Assembly (NCBI GenBank): GCA_025093985.1
Contig: JACAAK010000009.1
Coordinates: forward strand, 3,162,001-3,226,000
Source: Calvatia gigantea
Taxonomy: Eukaryota > Basidiomycota > Agaricomycetes > Agaricales > Lycoperdaceae
Direction: 5' to 3'
Length of the DNA: 64,000 nucleotides
Numbering within the stretch: the first letter of the stretch is position 1; each line of letters begins with the position of its first letter. Below, piece by piece: positions 12,130 to 24,537 of this stretch. The notes below the pieces were generated by a model, which was given only the letters and a program-made list of their open reading frames with translations, did no database searches and had not been told where the DNA came from. The position numbers and the translations under genes were made by a program.

Positions 12130-12957
12130 ATGATGTCGTTTCCCCCTGGAACTTTTTACGTGTACATGGAATGCGAGCTGCAGCGGGTGCGATCGTACCC
12201 TCCCCGTTACAAACATATTTCAGCTGATCAGATTGCGATACAAAAATAACTGCATTAACAGTTTTTTGTAGCGTTTCCTGCACGTGCCTCCGCCGACAGA
12301 TTTTGGCGTGCTGTGCAGAGCATCGGTGCCGACAATAACTCAAGGGAATGTCGTCGCCACAGCGCGCAATATTTCACTGTGCCCGCTCTTCCGAATAACA
12401 TCGAGACAGATGGCTGGAATGAAGGTGATCGTAGAGCGTGCTTTGTCCATCCTATAAGCGATAATCAACCGGCGCCCATTGCCCCGCCTGATTGTCGCCC
12501 TGACAATAAAAATGGAGGAGCGTGAGTCTTTGTTTTTTTTCTTCACCACTAGCATCACGCGATTCTCACATATCTTCAACGATGAAGGTTCTACATCCGA
12601 TCGACCTTGCATCCTGAATACCACTGGTACTACAACCCAACCAGCGGCCAGGTAGAGGTTTCCAGAACTCGCCAGACTAAATTCATGATTAGGAGGAGAA
12701 CCCCTCACCCGTCTCCACCCGCGGAGGACATCCTGGTCGGTGAGGACGATATCACGATCGGGGTATTAGCGAATGAGGGTCAAGAGCGGGGCAAGGTACT
12801 GAGGCTTATGAGGGACCAGTGGGATAGGCTGGTATTAGGGAACTCCGGGTCATTCATGTTTCTGTATTTTGATGGAGGGTTTGAGGCAGGAGAGGACGGT
12901 ATCGTTCGTGCGGCTCGACTTTGTACTGGGGAAAGATGGGAGTTTGTGGCCTAATGA
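12130..12957 (+). CDS. Small beta-rich protein, family member 3
   Basis: A likely first exon begins MMSFPPGTFYVYM, a start style seen in fungal beta-trefoil inhibitors. The last exon (about 12,607-12,957) has KFMIRRRTPHP, DILVGEDDITI and FLYFDGGFEAGEDG, and ends GERWEFVA. The closing pattern matches the paralogues at 0.2, 1.4, 19.7 and 20.9 kb. The middle exon is not clear. The D-I-L-V-G-E-D word followed by a closing W-E-F-V defines the family here. Whether it inhibits proteases or binds sugar is inference. Confidence 0.45.
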
Positions 12958-15247
12958 GAGTCCTATTGCTTTCTGTCTGTAATCGGTGATAGAGATTAGA
13001 AGAGATCGTTCTCGTACATATTCCGCCCGACAGCGCGCTCCATGTTCAAGGATGTATAAATGCCGTCCACTGGGTTGAAACGCGTTCTTTCAAAAGGTAG
13101 ACAAATTTCCCGGCCTGCTCGCCCGTCTTGGAAAGTTGGACAATCCTTATCATCGTAAAGACTTTGGCAAAGATTTTTGCTTTTCCATGTGTCCGAGGGT
13201 TGAGGGTGTAAAGCAAAAAGTACACTGGCTCGTCTTTTCTAGGTAGGATTTCAAACTGGTTATAGCGCGGGGACGCTTATAGTAAGACTGACACTTATCT
13301 CCTGCTGAAACCTCCGACCTCCACAGCCAACAACCCAAAGAACGTGCTCAGCTCTCTGCATTTCGCGTTGCCTGTACGAAACTAGCTTCAAGGGCTTCTA
13401 AGGACCACATGGAAAGAGATATGAAGCATGCCGGAGTTATCCAGGGACCTAGACTTGTTCCACGTTCCGGAGATTTTGCTTCCAGTCTCTCACCTCGTTC
13501 GAGCCCGGGTTGCAACCATTGCAGAATGCTGATGTGAGGAGGCAGTGGACCCTCCGCTTATGATAGATTGTATAACATAATAGGCACCGTCGTCCCTGTC
13601 CAACCCTCCTTCCTGATGCTAGGAACTCGCAACCCAGCTCTTGACCTGATCTCAGAAATCGTGTTACATCCGATTTTCGTTGACGTGATTTTATTACGCC
13701 AAGTTCTCCACTCTCTTAATTATAGACCGACCATCAATCCAACCCTGAGGCCTGAGTCCAAGTCCACCATGAAACTTAGGGAGGCAACGGAAGAAGATAG
13801 ATTGAGTGGTTTGGTGCCCACTCATGAAACATTGACAATGTCTCGAAATCCTGCGCCCACGAGAATGGGACCATCAATACACTCAAGCCCAGTGATATCT
13901 GCGAATGGGTATGGCCTTCTTGCGGTCAATCAAGCCCAGGGAAAAAGGTTCCCCGTTGCCACCAAACGTGTCGTGTGGACATGTATAACGATATGGTGCT
14001 TGCCGAATTGTTACCCTTACATTTAGGACTCCAGCTGTTTGAGCGCGAACACCAACCTCTTCTTTTTGATGGCTCAGGCCGTCGGTGGGATCTGCTTATC
14101 TCTTCCCTTGATGAACAGCCTTCCGTTGTAATCCAGATAGATGGAATCGGTTTCTCAGCTCCAGGTTGTGGTTGGTTCGCACAAGGAGTCTGCGATCTAT
14201 AGGGACACAACTGCCGTGGTTTGATTGCGAGTGGATGGCTCTGAGGAAATGTATTACCGTCAGCCAGCACAACGACCAACGTGGCTTAATCTGAGGAGCT
14301 GTTCGATGAAAAGACTGACCGTTATCTAATTAGGGATAGTCAGAAGCTATTTGTTGTCGATTTATCGTACTGCTTTTCCCCAACTTGTTTACCTGTCTGA
14401 CCTCTGTTGTAGTTGGCCCTGGAAGGTGCCACCCCCTATCATCTGCATCACCGGTAATGTTAAGTTGTATTACTCGAATATGTAGATACAGCGAGTATGT
14501 GATGAATTGATTCCGAGGCGGGACGCACCGTCGGCATCGGGCTCAACAAGAGTGCAAGCATCTCACAGTTTCGAGGAAAGGGGTACTGTCGAAATACCAC
14601 AGAAAAATTCGTCCGATGCCAGAGTCACACTTGGTGCGTGTATCAACTTCCGAGGAACCGGATGGGGGGTGGGAGATGTGTAGTTCAGGCCGGATCACAA
14701 AGGCGTGATGCAAGGGCTGGTCTATTCAAGTCGCGTGGGCGGTGTTTCACCATAGAACAGCCATGAACACGGGCAGTTTACCATAATCGCAAGAGAAGAT
14801 AGCTAAACTGGGCCATACATTTGTTCTACGTTCGCCAGCAAATCCCACCAACACGGCCTTAATATCAGAGATATGATATACGGGCTTCCTTGACTCATGG
14901 GGAAGCGGGGTTGACATCAAGCATAATGATATGAGAATATAACTCCCAGGTTATCATGTGGACATGGGTTCTGATATATCGTGCATCATGGATGGGGGAT
15001 TGGCTGGGCCCAGGCTGAAATTTAGGATCTAAGATCTTGGTCTGAGTTCCTGACAATTGCTAAATATCATTAAGCATTTCTCCGTTTTACCCACGACCGC
15101 CACAAGAACAGACCAAACGAGCAGCAAATTCTGGCATTCCGTTCCCATGCTTTCTTTTCCAATACTGCCGTGTGGTACCCGGAGCAACACAACTCGTTTT
15201 CAAGTCCCCCAGTGCCCCCACCCATCTTAAGCCGCAATCATCCCTTC
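12958..15247. other. Intergenic, no supported gene
   Basis: Open frames at 13,568-14,026 (+) and 13,926-14,279 (-) overlap each other and carry no motif I recognise. The last part should contain the promoter of the MDR gene. Confidence 0.4.
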
Positions 15248-16524
15248 ATGGCCCCGAAAGAGCAGAAAGCACTCTACCTGGATGCGAAGTTTGGCAATTT
15301 TGTGGTCGCTAGCAACAGTATTCCAAAGCCCTCGGCAGGCGAAATCCTTGTTAAAATTACGGCTTGTGGGTTAAATCCAATTGATTGGAAAATCCGAAAG
15401 CACGGTGTTTTCGTTGAGCATTACCCTGTTGTTCTTGGAGGAGATATCGCTGGTGACGTGGTTGAGGTAGGGAGGGGGGTAGATAGGTTTCTCGCAGGTG
15501 ACAGAGTGTACGTTGCTGCGAGTCACTGTTCTACGTGAACATATCCTTGAGCACTTGCCGTCTAGGCTTGCAAAGGGCGTCTCTTCAAATACAGGAGGAG
15601 CTTTCCAGCAATATGCTCTGACCGTTCAAAGATGTACAGCTAAGGTATATATCCTTACTCACATAAAAAACCCTGAATTCATGGCTCGATATTTGTGCGA
15701 TTTAGATTCCGCCCAAGGTCTCTTACGACCAGGCTGCCACACTTCCTACTACGTTATCAGCCGCTTATCTCTGTCTTTATAATCAACAGCCGCACGGACT
15801 TGGTTTCGTATCTCCCTTGGAGAACAGCAGTCGGGAAAAATATCCAGGTACTCCGTTAGTCATTTTTGGCGGCGCAACATCAGTCGGCCAGTATGGCACG
15901 TCATACCAGTTTCTCACCCCAACCCCAACTCGCCTTACCATCTCCTTCAGCCATACAACTCGCCAAGTTATCTGGATTTTCCCCAATCATTACAACGGCT
16001 TCACCTAAACACGAAGCTCACCTGACAAGCCTCGGAGCACATAAGCTCATCGACCGCAATGCCTCCTTAATCACTCTCCGTAACGAAATCAACTGCAACA
16101 ACTTCGACTCCTATTAAATACATCATCGACGCTGTCTCAATCCCACAGACGCAACAAATGGCCAATGATATCCTCGTACTTGGAGGTTATCTACAACTGG
16201 TACAAGAACCTCAAGCCATATTTTCACCTGGCAAAAATATTGGCTTCACGAAAGGCTTGCGCTTTTTGCCAGAAAACCAGGCGGCGTTTACGGTGCTATA
16301 TAGCGGTTTACATGAACTTTTGGAAAAAGAACTCCTAAATGTATGGATATTTTTATTTTTTTCTTTACATCTTGAATACTGAGAGCGGGTCCTATTGTCT
16401 ATAGCCCTGCCCATTAGAGGTTATTCCAGGAGGACTAGCCGGAATTAGAACCGGCCTTGAGCGTTTAGAGAAGGACACGGTATCTGGAATGAAACTTGTA
16501 GCACACCCTGATGAGACGGCCTGA
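15248..16524 (+). pseudogene. MDR-family enoyl/quinone reductase-like protein, one frameshift
   Basis: Exons 15248-15507, 15566-15644, 15706-15895, 15951-16340 and 16405-16524. The N-terminal GroES-like fold shows KITACGLNPIDWKIRKHG and VVLGGDIAGDVVEVG. The Rossmann part shows LVIFGGATSVGQY, AIQLAKLSGF and SLGAHKLIDR. The protein ends GLERLEKDTVSGMKLVAHP. No catalytic zinc ligands are seen, which fits the zinc-free trans-enoyl reductase/quinone oxidoreductase branch; the substrate is unknown. Two oddities: intron 3 needs a GC donor (TATG|GCACGT..CAG), and exon 4 has one base too many, changing frame near 16,090-16,105 between ITLRNEI and TPIKYIIDAVS. This is either a young pseudogene or a sequence error. 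Confidence 0.8.
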
Positions 16525-16890
16525 AAGGGTTAACCATCTGCTAGTTTAGTACAATTGTTGTCTTCGCGGAGCTGGGCCCCGCGTTTCAGGACACATGAAT
16601 GGCCCATTTCAGTCCGATTTGGTGCTTTATCATTTATGGGAAAGCATCTAAAAACACACGGTCGAAGTAGCTGCAGATCCAGCACGTTAAACGCGTAGCC
16701 AGCTAGACCTCCCAGTGCCATGCTGCTATCCGAGACCCTCAAGGACACCAGGGGAGCTATAAATTTGGAAGCCCGCGTAAAGGTACTTGGGCTGGGCAAC
16801 ATCAGCCATTGCGGGACATTTAGGTTAAGGGTTATCCCCTCCTTACGTCATTATCCGCCTTCTTGATGTTGTTTCGAAATATTCATTAAT

Positions 16891-17038
16891 CACTGCACCA
16901 GCAAGTCGATGTGACACAGGTCATATCGAAATCATATTGATTTCAAAAAGTGTAAAGTGTGTCATGTTGAGGACTACACTTTTTGGATTCAATTTGATAC
17001 TGGTATGACGAGTGTCACATCAACTTGTTGGTGCAGTG
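16891..17038. mobile_element. 148-bp palindromic MITE with TAAT target duplication
   Basis: The ends are CACTGCACCAGCAAGTCGAT.. and its imperfect reverse complement ..AACTTGTTGGTGCAGTG. Almost the whole element is an inverted repeat of about 70 bases per arm. It is flanked by direct TAAT on each side (16887-16890 and 17039-17042). It has no coding capacity. A 2-base TA target site within that TAAT is the alternative reading (Tc1/mariner-like). Confidence 0.75.
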
Positions 17039-17329
17039 TAATGGCATGGCATTTGTGCTAAGTTTGTCATGGAACCAGTGTACGTACACTGCTTTGTTCA
17101 CCGGCCCCATCAAACAAAAGTGATCCACTCCATAACCTGATGTCCTCCTCTCAATCAAGTTCCCGGTGATCAATACTGGGGTTGATCAAAGATGTCGGAG
17201 AGGGCAGTGTAAAGTAGTTGTCGGAGAGGGTCTGATGAAGGCGTTGATAGGATGTGAGAGAGAGGGTTTTAAACCAGCAGGATCGGCATTACCTCACCAT
17301 AGCTTCGACTTGGCCCTGCAGTGAACAAT

Positions 17330-18874
17330 ATGGACGGGATTGTCAAGACGTTAATTTGGGCTACTGAACAATTCAATGCAACCCATGTAAGCCCTGGAGA
17401 TTTCCATTTGATAGGCATACTGATTCGAGTTTCCAGTACATAAAGGGTAACTATATCGTAGGATGGATACTACAAACGTATCTGACGTATAAATGTAGTT
17501 GCACTCCTGACACTCTATACCGCAGATTATCTCGACACACTGATCACAGAGGTACGTCCACTGTCGTAGCTCTGCTTTCGGCGATTAATACCAAACGCAG
17601 ATCAGCTTTCTTTGGCCAACCCAATGGACGACTGTTAAGATACTGTTCCTTATCTCGCGTTATTCACCTTTTCTTGACTGGATCTGTGCGGATGGCAAGT
17701 AAGTGAATTTTCACTCTGACAAACCAGGAGATGACACCTAGTCCCTTAGCCATTGCTGTATCATCTCCATCAGTTAAGGTACCCTTTCCGTTATCAGTAT
17801 TCGCCTAGCTGGCGGACTGAGGCATGTTGCACACAGGTCTGCGGCCGCCTACTGAGGATTGACCTTTGGTCGAGTGGGGTAGGGCAGCTATCCGCGCACA
17901 GTGAGCACAATTGTGATAAATCCCCAAGCCGGTCATAACCCGCATTCCACCCTCTCTGTTTCGATAGTTCTCCTGATCTATCGGGCATATGCATTGGCGG
18001 GGCGAACACGCCTCTCCGCAATTCTGCTCTCTATCTTAGCCGTTGTAAGTCCTCCGAGTTGCTCGACTGTGCTTATTCCCTTATATCCCATATCTAGGTC
18101 GTGTCCGTAACTGCGTTCATATGCATTGCTGAGATCAATAAAGGCATGTCCGGTCAGTAAACTTGTTCCTGCTGAACCTGTCCCAGTCTGAGCTATGCAT
18201 GCTAGTGATGAGCTCACCGGTGCCCGGGTTTCTACCTTGCCTGAATACCAGCTCGTCCACTGCCACGAACACATTCGCTATTGTCGGTATTATTGCTTCC
18301 ATCGTTTATGAAACCAGTGAGTTGGCTATTGGTGCCGGAATATCTCCGACTAATTACCTCGGACAACACTAGTCCTTTTTGGAACGGTCTACTGGGCGAA
18401 AGTGAAGAAGTACAGAGAAAATCGTAATCACTTGATGAGGAAAATATACAGTGACGCATTGGTTTATTATCTGATCTCTTTTGGTGAGCTTTGTGATTCT
18501 ATTCACGATTGTGAAGTGCATCGGACTGAATCATGTCCCTGACAGTCATTTCGACATCGGGTGTCATCGTATGGTTTGCCTCCGATGGGCCAATCCGCGA
18601 GCTGTCCAACACGTAAGTCGACCCCTGCCAGTGCTACATAAGTAACATAACCAACACCAATCATGCTGGACCTCATAGGGTTCCCAGGACCCTCCTGAGC
18701 ATTGTCTCCTGTAAGATTATATTAAACATTCGCAAGTATGGGAATGGACCCCAGACCTTTGATACGAAGAATGGTGGTGCCAACGGTATGGGAGAAATTA
18801 GTGGACCGCTCTCAAGACTTCAGTTCGAACACGATGGTCGAAGCACAGGTACAGACAGTGAGCTTGGACCCTAA
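17330..18874 (+). CDS. DUF6533-type multi-pass membrane protein
   Basis: The only plus-strand member of the family here. Exon 1 reads MDGIVKTLIWATEQFNATH before GTAAGC. The DUF6533 core is split over exons: VVALLTLYTADYLDTLITE, then ISFLWPTQWTTVKILFLISR ending RYSPFLD. A membrane exon has VLLIYRAYALAGRTRLSAIL. A later exon reads FAIVGIIASIVYETSELA. The C-terminal exon ends with RLQFEHDG and DSELGP at the stop 18872-18874, echoing the R-F...D-T-E-L end of the other copies. Several exons are under 60 bases. Family function is unknown. Confidence 0.7.
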
Positions 18875-19719
18875 TCACGCCCGATATTGAGATAAAAATT
18901 GATACCATACACAATGTGGTAATTTCTTTGTGGACTCCTCGTAGCTATTTATCGTGTACTGTATTATCGAAGAAAGTGACTCCATACTTATATATATACT
19001 GCTAGTTAGTCCGGCGATCGGGCCTGAATACGAAAACGAAGCTATTTCAAACCCTGTCACGATCAAGGCAATAAGTTCGACTAAGGAGCTTCTCGCGGTA
19101 ACCAAAGCGCTCTTTATCACTTGAATCGACTTCATGAGATGTACTACAGACACGGAAATGCCCTTTAAACTGACCTGAACTTGAACCTGACAGCTTGCTG
19201 GTGGTAAAACCAAAGCATTACCGCTGTCACGTTATACAATTGGTCGGGTTTTCCTGCAGTGTCGAGTTGGGGGTGGGATAATGAAGTACTCCTTGGCAGA
19301 AGTGATGAGGGCTATGGATTTGGCTGGTTACTAGTTGGTGCCTGAACAGTTTGACAGGTTTGGGACGCTGAACGAAAACAGGATATCTAAACTGATCGGT
19401 CGACAGTAAGCAAATTCAATGGGGGAAGCTAGCAGACCACATTTTGGGGATACATTGAACTTGACGCGTGGAGGGTGTTAGCAGCCCGGCCGGCAGTAGT
19501 AAAGATGGGAGAGGGCAAGTATTCCCCCACCTGCACTTGAACTTACTACACTTGCTCTCCCCTGTAAAATATTCTGGTCTGTACCCACCACTCGTTTACC
19601 CCCCCTAATGGTATTGTTGTCGCCAAGAACGAGTCCCTTCAACGGGGACCGGGCCTTGGGGAACTAGCGCATTGGAGAAAACAAAGCATCGGTAGATACA
19701 AATCTGCGATCTCGCTAGC
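18875..19719. other. Intergenic, no supported gene
   Basis: Convergent 3' flanks of a DUF6533 gene and a beta-rich gene. A minus-strand open frame at 18,875-19,213 is rich in small and hydrophobic residues but has no recognised motif. Confidence 0.4.
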
Positions 19720-20534
19720 TCAACATACCAACTCCCATTCGTCTCCCATACCATCAACGCTAAAGTGGACATCAGAGCTCCCAGGCCAAATTGCGAAACC
19801 TCCTTCGTTGGTGAGCAGCCCAAATTTGAACTTGAATATGGGGGCGTCAGTATTGGCTTGGAGATTGGTGCCGTTAAGAACGATTGGCTCCCGTGCACCA
19901 CCAGCGAGAATGGGAGTCAGTGTCACCTCATCAGAGCCGATAAGGATATCCTCCTGCGGTTCACAATCGTAAGGTAAGGGATTTGCCCGCTGAATGATGA
20001 ATTTAATTGGGCTAGGTTGTTTGGAGAGGTTTATGGTCTTTTCTCTTTGCGAATCGACACTCCAAAAATATTTTGGTCGCGCAAGTGAACGGACAGTAGT
20101 AGCTGAGTTGGCATTTCAGCAGGGGACGGGAGAGAGTAGTGTAAGGGTTACGCTTTTCGGTTGAGGTAATCGATTCTGCTGGGCGGTGGGAGACACCGAA
20201 ACACATTCTCCTGGTAGGGGCCGCCAATATATAGGATGATGAATTTTTCCTCAGTTGAGGGTGCTCTCAGAGGGATGTCCGAAGTATAATTTCCGAATAT
20301 GTAATATTGAAGTCCTACGCGTTTGATATCCCATGGTTCTGCTGATCCCCGTGTTTTGTGCCTGCGGTCCTGACAGCTCCTCCACCATCCATCGCATAAA
20401 TCTTGGGAGGGGAAAACCAATAAATGTGTCCAGTCTAAAAGTGGGTGCAGTTATAAGGTTGAAATCCCCAAAATGGGCAATTAAAACTAACTGTGAACTT
20501 GCGCATAAGCATAGAGGAGCTCTCTTTCGGGCAT
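19720..20534 (-). CDS. Small beta-rich protein, family member 4
   Basis: The start is likely at 20,534 (MPERELLYAYAQVH). The middle exon, near 20,400-20,160, has DGWWRSCQDRR and EPWDIKRVGLQYYIFG, and ends RIDYLNRK at a GTAACC donor. The last exon has PIFKFKFGLLTNEGGFAI and ends GDEWELVC. Exon ends coincide with those of members 1 and 5. It is the closest relative of the neighbour at 20.9-21.7 kb, so the two form a tandem pair. Function is unrecognised. Confidence 0.55.
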
Positions 20535-20885
20535 GTCAAAAGAATAGTCGGTATACTTCGAGTGAAATGGTGTGAGTAGGAAGAGTGCTAGTTGGTAGTC
20601 GCGGACCAATCCCTTATCGATTAGGGTAGGGCAGATACTTGCTTCAAAAGTCCAGGCGTCCGCGTGTGGAAAAACCTAATGTTCGCTATTAATAGGTGCC
20701 GCGAGCACACAAGCTTAACTGCGCATGATTGAGGATGTGAAGAATTCAGGGTGATAGATGCAAATATTGGTGGTCCGTGTGCACGCTTGAAGGATGATCA
20801 CCTCGAACTGCTTCCGGATGGTAACGAATAAGGGCGAATCCGAAGTAAATGATGTACACGTAAAAGAAATTTCACAAAGTCAATC

Positions 20886-21728
20886 CTTCAGTTAACCAAT
20901 TCCCATTCATCCCCCGAGCCGTCAGTTCTGAATTGGATATCGACAGTCCCCGGGCCTAATAGCAAAGCCTCCCTCGGCGGTGAGCAGCCCGAACTTGAAT
21001 TTGGAATGCCGGGGCATCACCACCTAGACTGGAGGTAGCCTTCGTTAACAATGAGCGCTTCCCGCCCACCATCGAGAATGGCCGTTATTGTCACTTCGTC
21101 AGAACCAATCAAGACATCATCCTTAGGCTCGCAGTCGTAGGGCAAGGGATTTGCCCGTTGGATGATGAATTTTGTCGGACCGGGTTGATCTGTGAGGTTC
21201 ACTCTCCCCTCCGATGCGGATTTGATACTCCAGAAACAATTTGGTTGTGCCCGTGAACGGATATAGTACCTGAGTTTCGTAAGCTTTGGTGATAAACGAG
21301 AGAGACCCGGTCGGGAGCTTACGCTTTTCGGTTAAGATAGTCAACTCGACCTGGCAGTGGGAGGCATTGAAAGTTCCGAAATTCAGTGCGACTGATATTG
21401 TAGTCGGTGGAGGCATGCAGGATAACAAGCCCTTTCTCGACCAAAGATAGGTTTTGGTAGTGAAATTGCCAAGGGCGGGATGGGACGGAGTAATATTGAG
21501 GGCTTATGCGCCTGATATCCCATGGGTCTTCCGGTGTCGGTCTATCCTTATTGTATTTTTGGTCCTGAAGGGCTCTCCACCATCTGTCGCACGAATCCTG
21601 GGAGACAAATGTCATTAACAATTTCCAGCCTGAGGATTAGTGAATGGTCAGGTTACAATTCCATGAATATAGGAGCCGATCTAACCATGATTATCTATGT
21701 AGGCGTGGAATGGGCCTCCTTCGGGCAT
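20886..21728 (-). pseudogene. Small beta-rich protein, family member 5 (frameshifted)
   Basis: The start is likely at 21,728 (MPEGGPFHAYIDNH). The middle exon has DRWWRALQDQK and PWDIRRISPQYY, ending RVDYLNRK at GTAAGC. The last exon begins YYIRSRAQPNCFW and has KFIIQRANPLPYDCEP and DVLIGSDEVTI, then loses frame. The expected continuation can be followed only by changing frame at least three times between 21,020 and 20,910 before reaching GDEWELVN. A decayed tandem copy of member 4 is the simplest reading. Confidence 0.6.
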
Positions 21729-22165
21729 GGCAATGAGGGTTGTATATAGGTTGGTAAACGTTATCGATCACGCCCAGGGAGACTCTTGCTCTAAAATCCT
21801 TTTGGGTCCGCACGTGGAAACGCCAAGTGTCCCTATTCATAGAGCCAGCGCGAGTAACAATAACAATCGAAGCTGCATGGTTTAGGAATGCGCAAAATTC
21901 AGAACAAAGCAAAGGACATATGATATTTCGATAAGTATGTATTCCAGCAGTGGTTTGTTTTTGCGAACTTGGGAGGTTGCAGGTGTGACGCGTGACCTGA
22001 AAAAGGAAAACAGGCGACGCGAGTTGTTGATTGCCCAAGTCGTGGGAACTACTGCCGTTGAGACCCCGATCACGCATCTTTGCTCCCGTCCGTCATCGTC
22101 CCCAGCAGCGTCGAAGACAATCCACGCGTCGCACTCGGCAGCGTACACCACCGCTGACACCCTTG

Positions 22166-24537
22166 ATGCTCGGAAACTCGACACTAACGATTACTATGAT
22201 TCCATCCGGATCCCAATACCCACAGACCACAGCTAAACGGAAAGCGGACGACTCAAACCCTTTGGTTGCTGCTGCTAAACGTCTCAAGAAAGATGTACGC
22301 TCAATCTCTGACTCATAATTGTATGGGTACTAATGTTTTTTTTAAAACTAGAAATCTGCACCGAATAAACGAAAGCGTTGGTGTCTCTCCCATTCTCGCG
22401 GTATATGGAAGCTGACATCTACCCCAGTTCTGAATGCAGAAGAAACACCCACAGGCCTACTCATAGTCCGCGCGCCCTCCAACGCAAGACTCATCCTACT
22501 CAGCCTCCCAACCTACACCATCCTCCTCCTATGACCATATACAGATCCCACCGAGACCTTCCTCATCTCAACCTTTGTCTCGTACATCTTCAACGCCCTC
22601 CTCTTCCTCTTCCTCCCAACCTCCCAACAAGAGGCTCCGCGGCTCTTCACAACCACCTCCCTCCCAATCACAAAATTCGCAATACCTCCATTCCGCGCCG
22701 TCACCCATCCCCGAAGATCCTGAACTAGAAACCGCCGTTCGGGCAATGAATGACGAAGCAGACCACCTACGCCGACAGTCTCGCATTCCAACCGTCATGG
22801 ACCAGAACCTAAATCCTGCATTTGTGTTCCCTCGTGCGGCAGACTCAGGAAATAAGAAGGGAAAAGGTAAAGAGATTATTACGGATACATCTCTCCCTGT
22901 ACCCCAGGACGAGACACCACAAATTCAACGGAACAAACGACTACGAGAGGGAGCTATGGCTGCTATTGCTAATGAGCGGGAGGAGGATGAGCGTATGGGG
23001 AGGGGACAGGAAAGGAGGCAGGATCATAGACGGAAGAGTTCGTTGTCGAGAGGTAAACGGATTAGCAGTGGCTTTGAAACAACTGGAGTCATCAGTGGGT
23101 TTTTTCATCGGTATCTAGACCCCCTGTTGAGATATTTTTTTCCCTTCTTTTTTTTTTACAGCGTCACCTCATAACTCCGTATCCGAAACGACTTTTATAA
23201 ACATATCGACTGCGACTTACCTGACTCTGAACGACTACGTCAGCTTCTGATATGGTGTTCGATACGCGCCTCTGGTACAACGACAGTTTTCCAGCTCTTC
23301 AACACCATCTAAGCCAAAATCGGTGCCCGCGAATATTCAGCTGCCCAAGTTATCAGCCAAGGCAACAGAAGTCCTCCGTAGCTTTCAGGATGACGTTGTA
23401 CGCATGCTAGCGGAGCGCAAGGTTGACTTGAGCCTCTATGGTGGTCCTGATTCAAATCAAGCGGGACCTAGCGAGGTCAAGTTACGAGAGAACGAGCAGA
23501 ACTCGAAAAACAAGGAATTTGAAGTTAAGTACAGCCAAGAAATTCGACGGTGAGTGGTACCTTCGTGTCTTCTGGCCCTGTGTAAGCTGATGCAAATATG
23601 TCAGGGCGGAAGGGGAGGAGGATCAGTGGAGAAAGGTCTCCTACCGCTACGAAGAATATTGCAAGAGGTTCTCACAGGCCATGGATAAACGCGTCGCGGA
23701 AGCCACGTCGACACTTTCGTCCAAAGCGAAAGGCAAACGGCGATTGATAGAGACCGAGGAAGATATGGATGATATGTTACCGGACATACACGATTTACCA
23801 CCAGATTTACGAAGGTCACTCGACCTTGCGCGGATTGCGCTCTTACAGCCTTCTTCCTCCAAGTTCACGAACTATTTCATCTTCGACGCATCCCAACGGC
23901 GATTTTAACGACTCTTCCAGGGCACGAATATAACACGAGCTGAGGCAACGACGAGGATAAACACACTCCTGCAAGACGTGACGTACTAAACTCGACCGAT
24001 TACATTCATTCGTAAACGCAGCACGAACAACGACGAGAGTGGCAGAAGACTATGTTAGACGATCGGTTCAAATTACTCGTTGATAATCTAGGAAAAACGG
24101 AGAGTGGGCGGTCTAGAATCGAACTCTTCATCCGGCGCGAGGGAAGGAGGAGGGGTGGATGTCGTGAGGAATTATGTTAAGAAAGAGACAGCGCCGCTTC
24201 ATGCTCAGGATGTCGCTTCTACTGCAACGGCGTCTGCGTCTTCCAGTGGTGGAGGTATAATGGACCTAATGCGCGCATTATCACGCATCGATACCGCTCG
24301 CCCACCATCCAAGATCGGAGATTCGGTACGGAGGGCTGCGAGGGAGGTTCAAAGGATCGGGAGAGAGTGGGGGTCGGGTTGGCGAGCGGAGGTTAACGGC
24401 TGTGTATCCGCCTGGAATTCTTTCTGGAGGCTAATGGTTCTGGATGGCTGGAATGATGACAGCCGAGAAAGATGCCTGGGACGCCGAGGAGACATGGGAC
24501 GCCTGGGAGGGAACGGGAACGGACGCCTGGGCGGTAA
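22166..24537 (+). CDS. DSN1: Kinetochore Mis12/MIND complex subunit Dsn1 (Mis13)
   Basis: The N-terminal exon contains AKRKADDSNPLVAAAKRLKK. A Ser/Pro-rich part (SRTSSTPSSSSSSQPPNKRL) follows. Next is the conserved Dsn1 motif RRKSSLSRGKRISSGFE, which in yeast carries Aurora B/Ipl1 sites that regulate Mis12 complex assembly on CENP-C. The next exon has CDLPDSERLRQLLIWCSIRA, then a helical part KLSAKATEVLRSFQDDVVRM, SNQAGPSEVKLRENEQNSKN and YRYEEYCKRFSQAMDKR. The C-terminus reads MPGTPRRHGTPGRERERTPG before the stop 24535-24537. It acts at the inner/outer kinetochore interface. Two 1-base shifts (near 23,193 and 23,285) interrupt the conserved exon, so it is either damaged or misread. A second copy sits at 55.3-57.4 kb. 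Confidence 0.8.

Noticed and set aside
13480..13520. GTTCGAGCCCGGG, reminiscent of a tRNA T-arm
   Set aside because: The stem bases do not pair properly, and no D-arm, anticodon arm or acceptor stem could be laid out around it.
13568..14279. Overlapping open frames on both strands
   Set aside because: Neither strand shows domain words or splice continuity.
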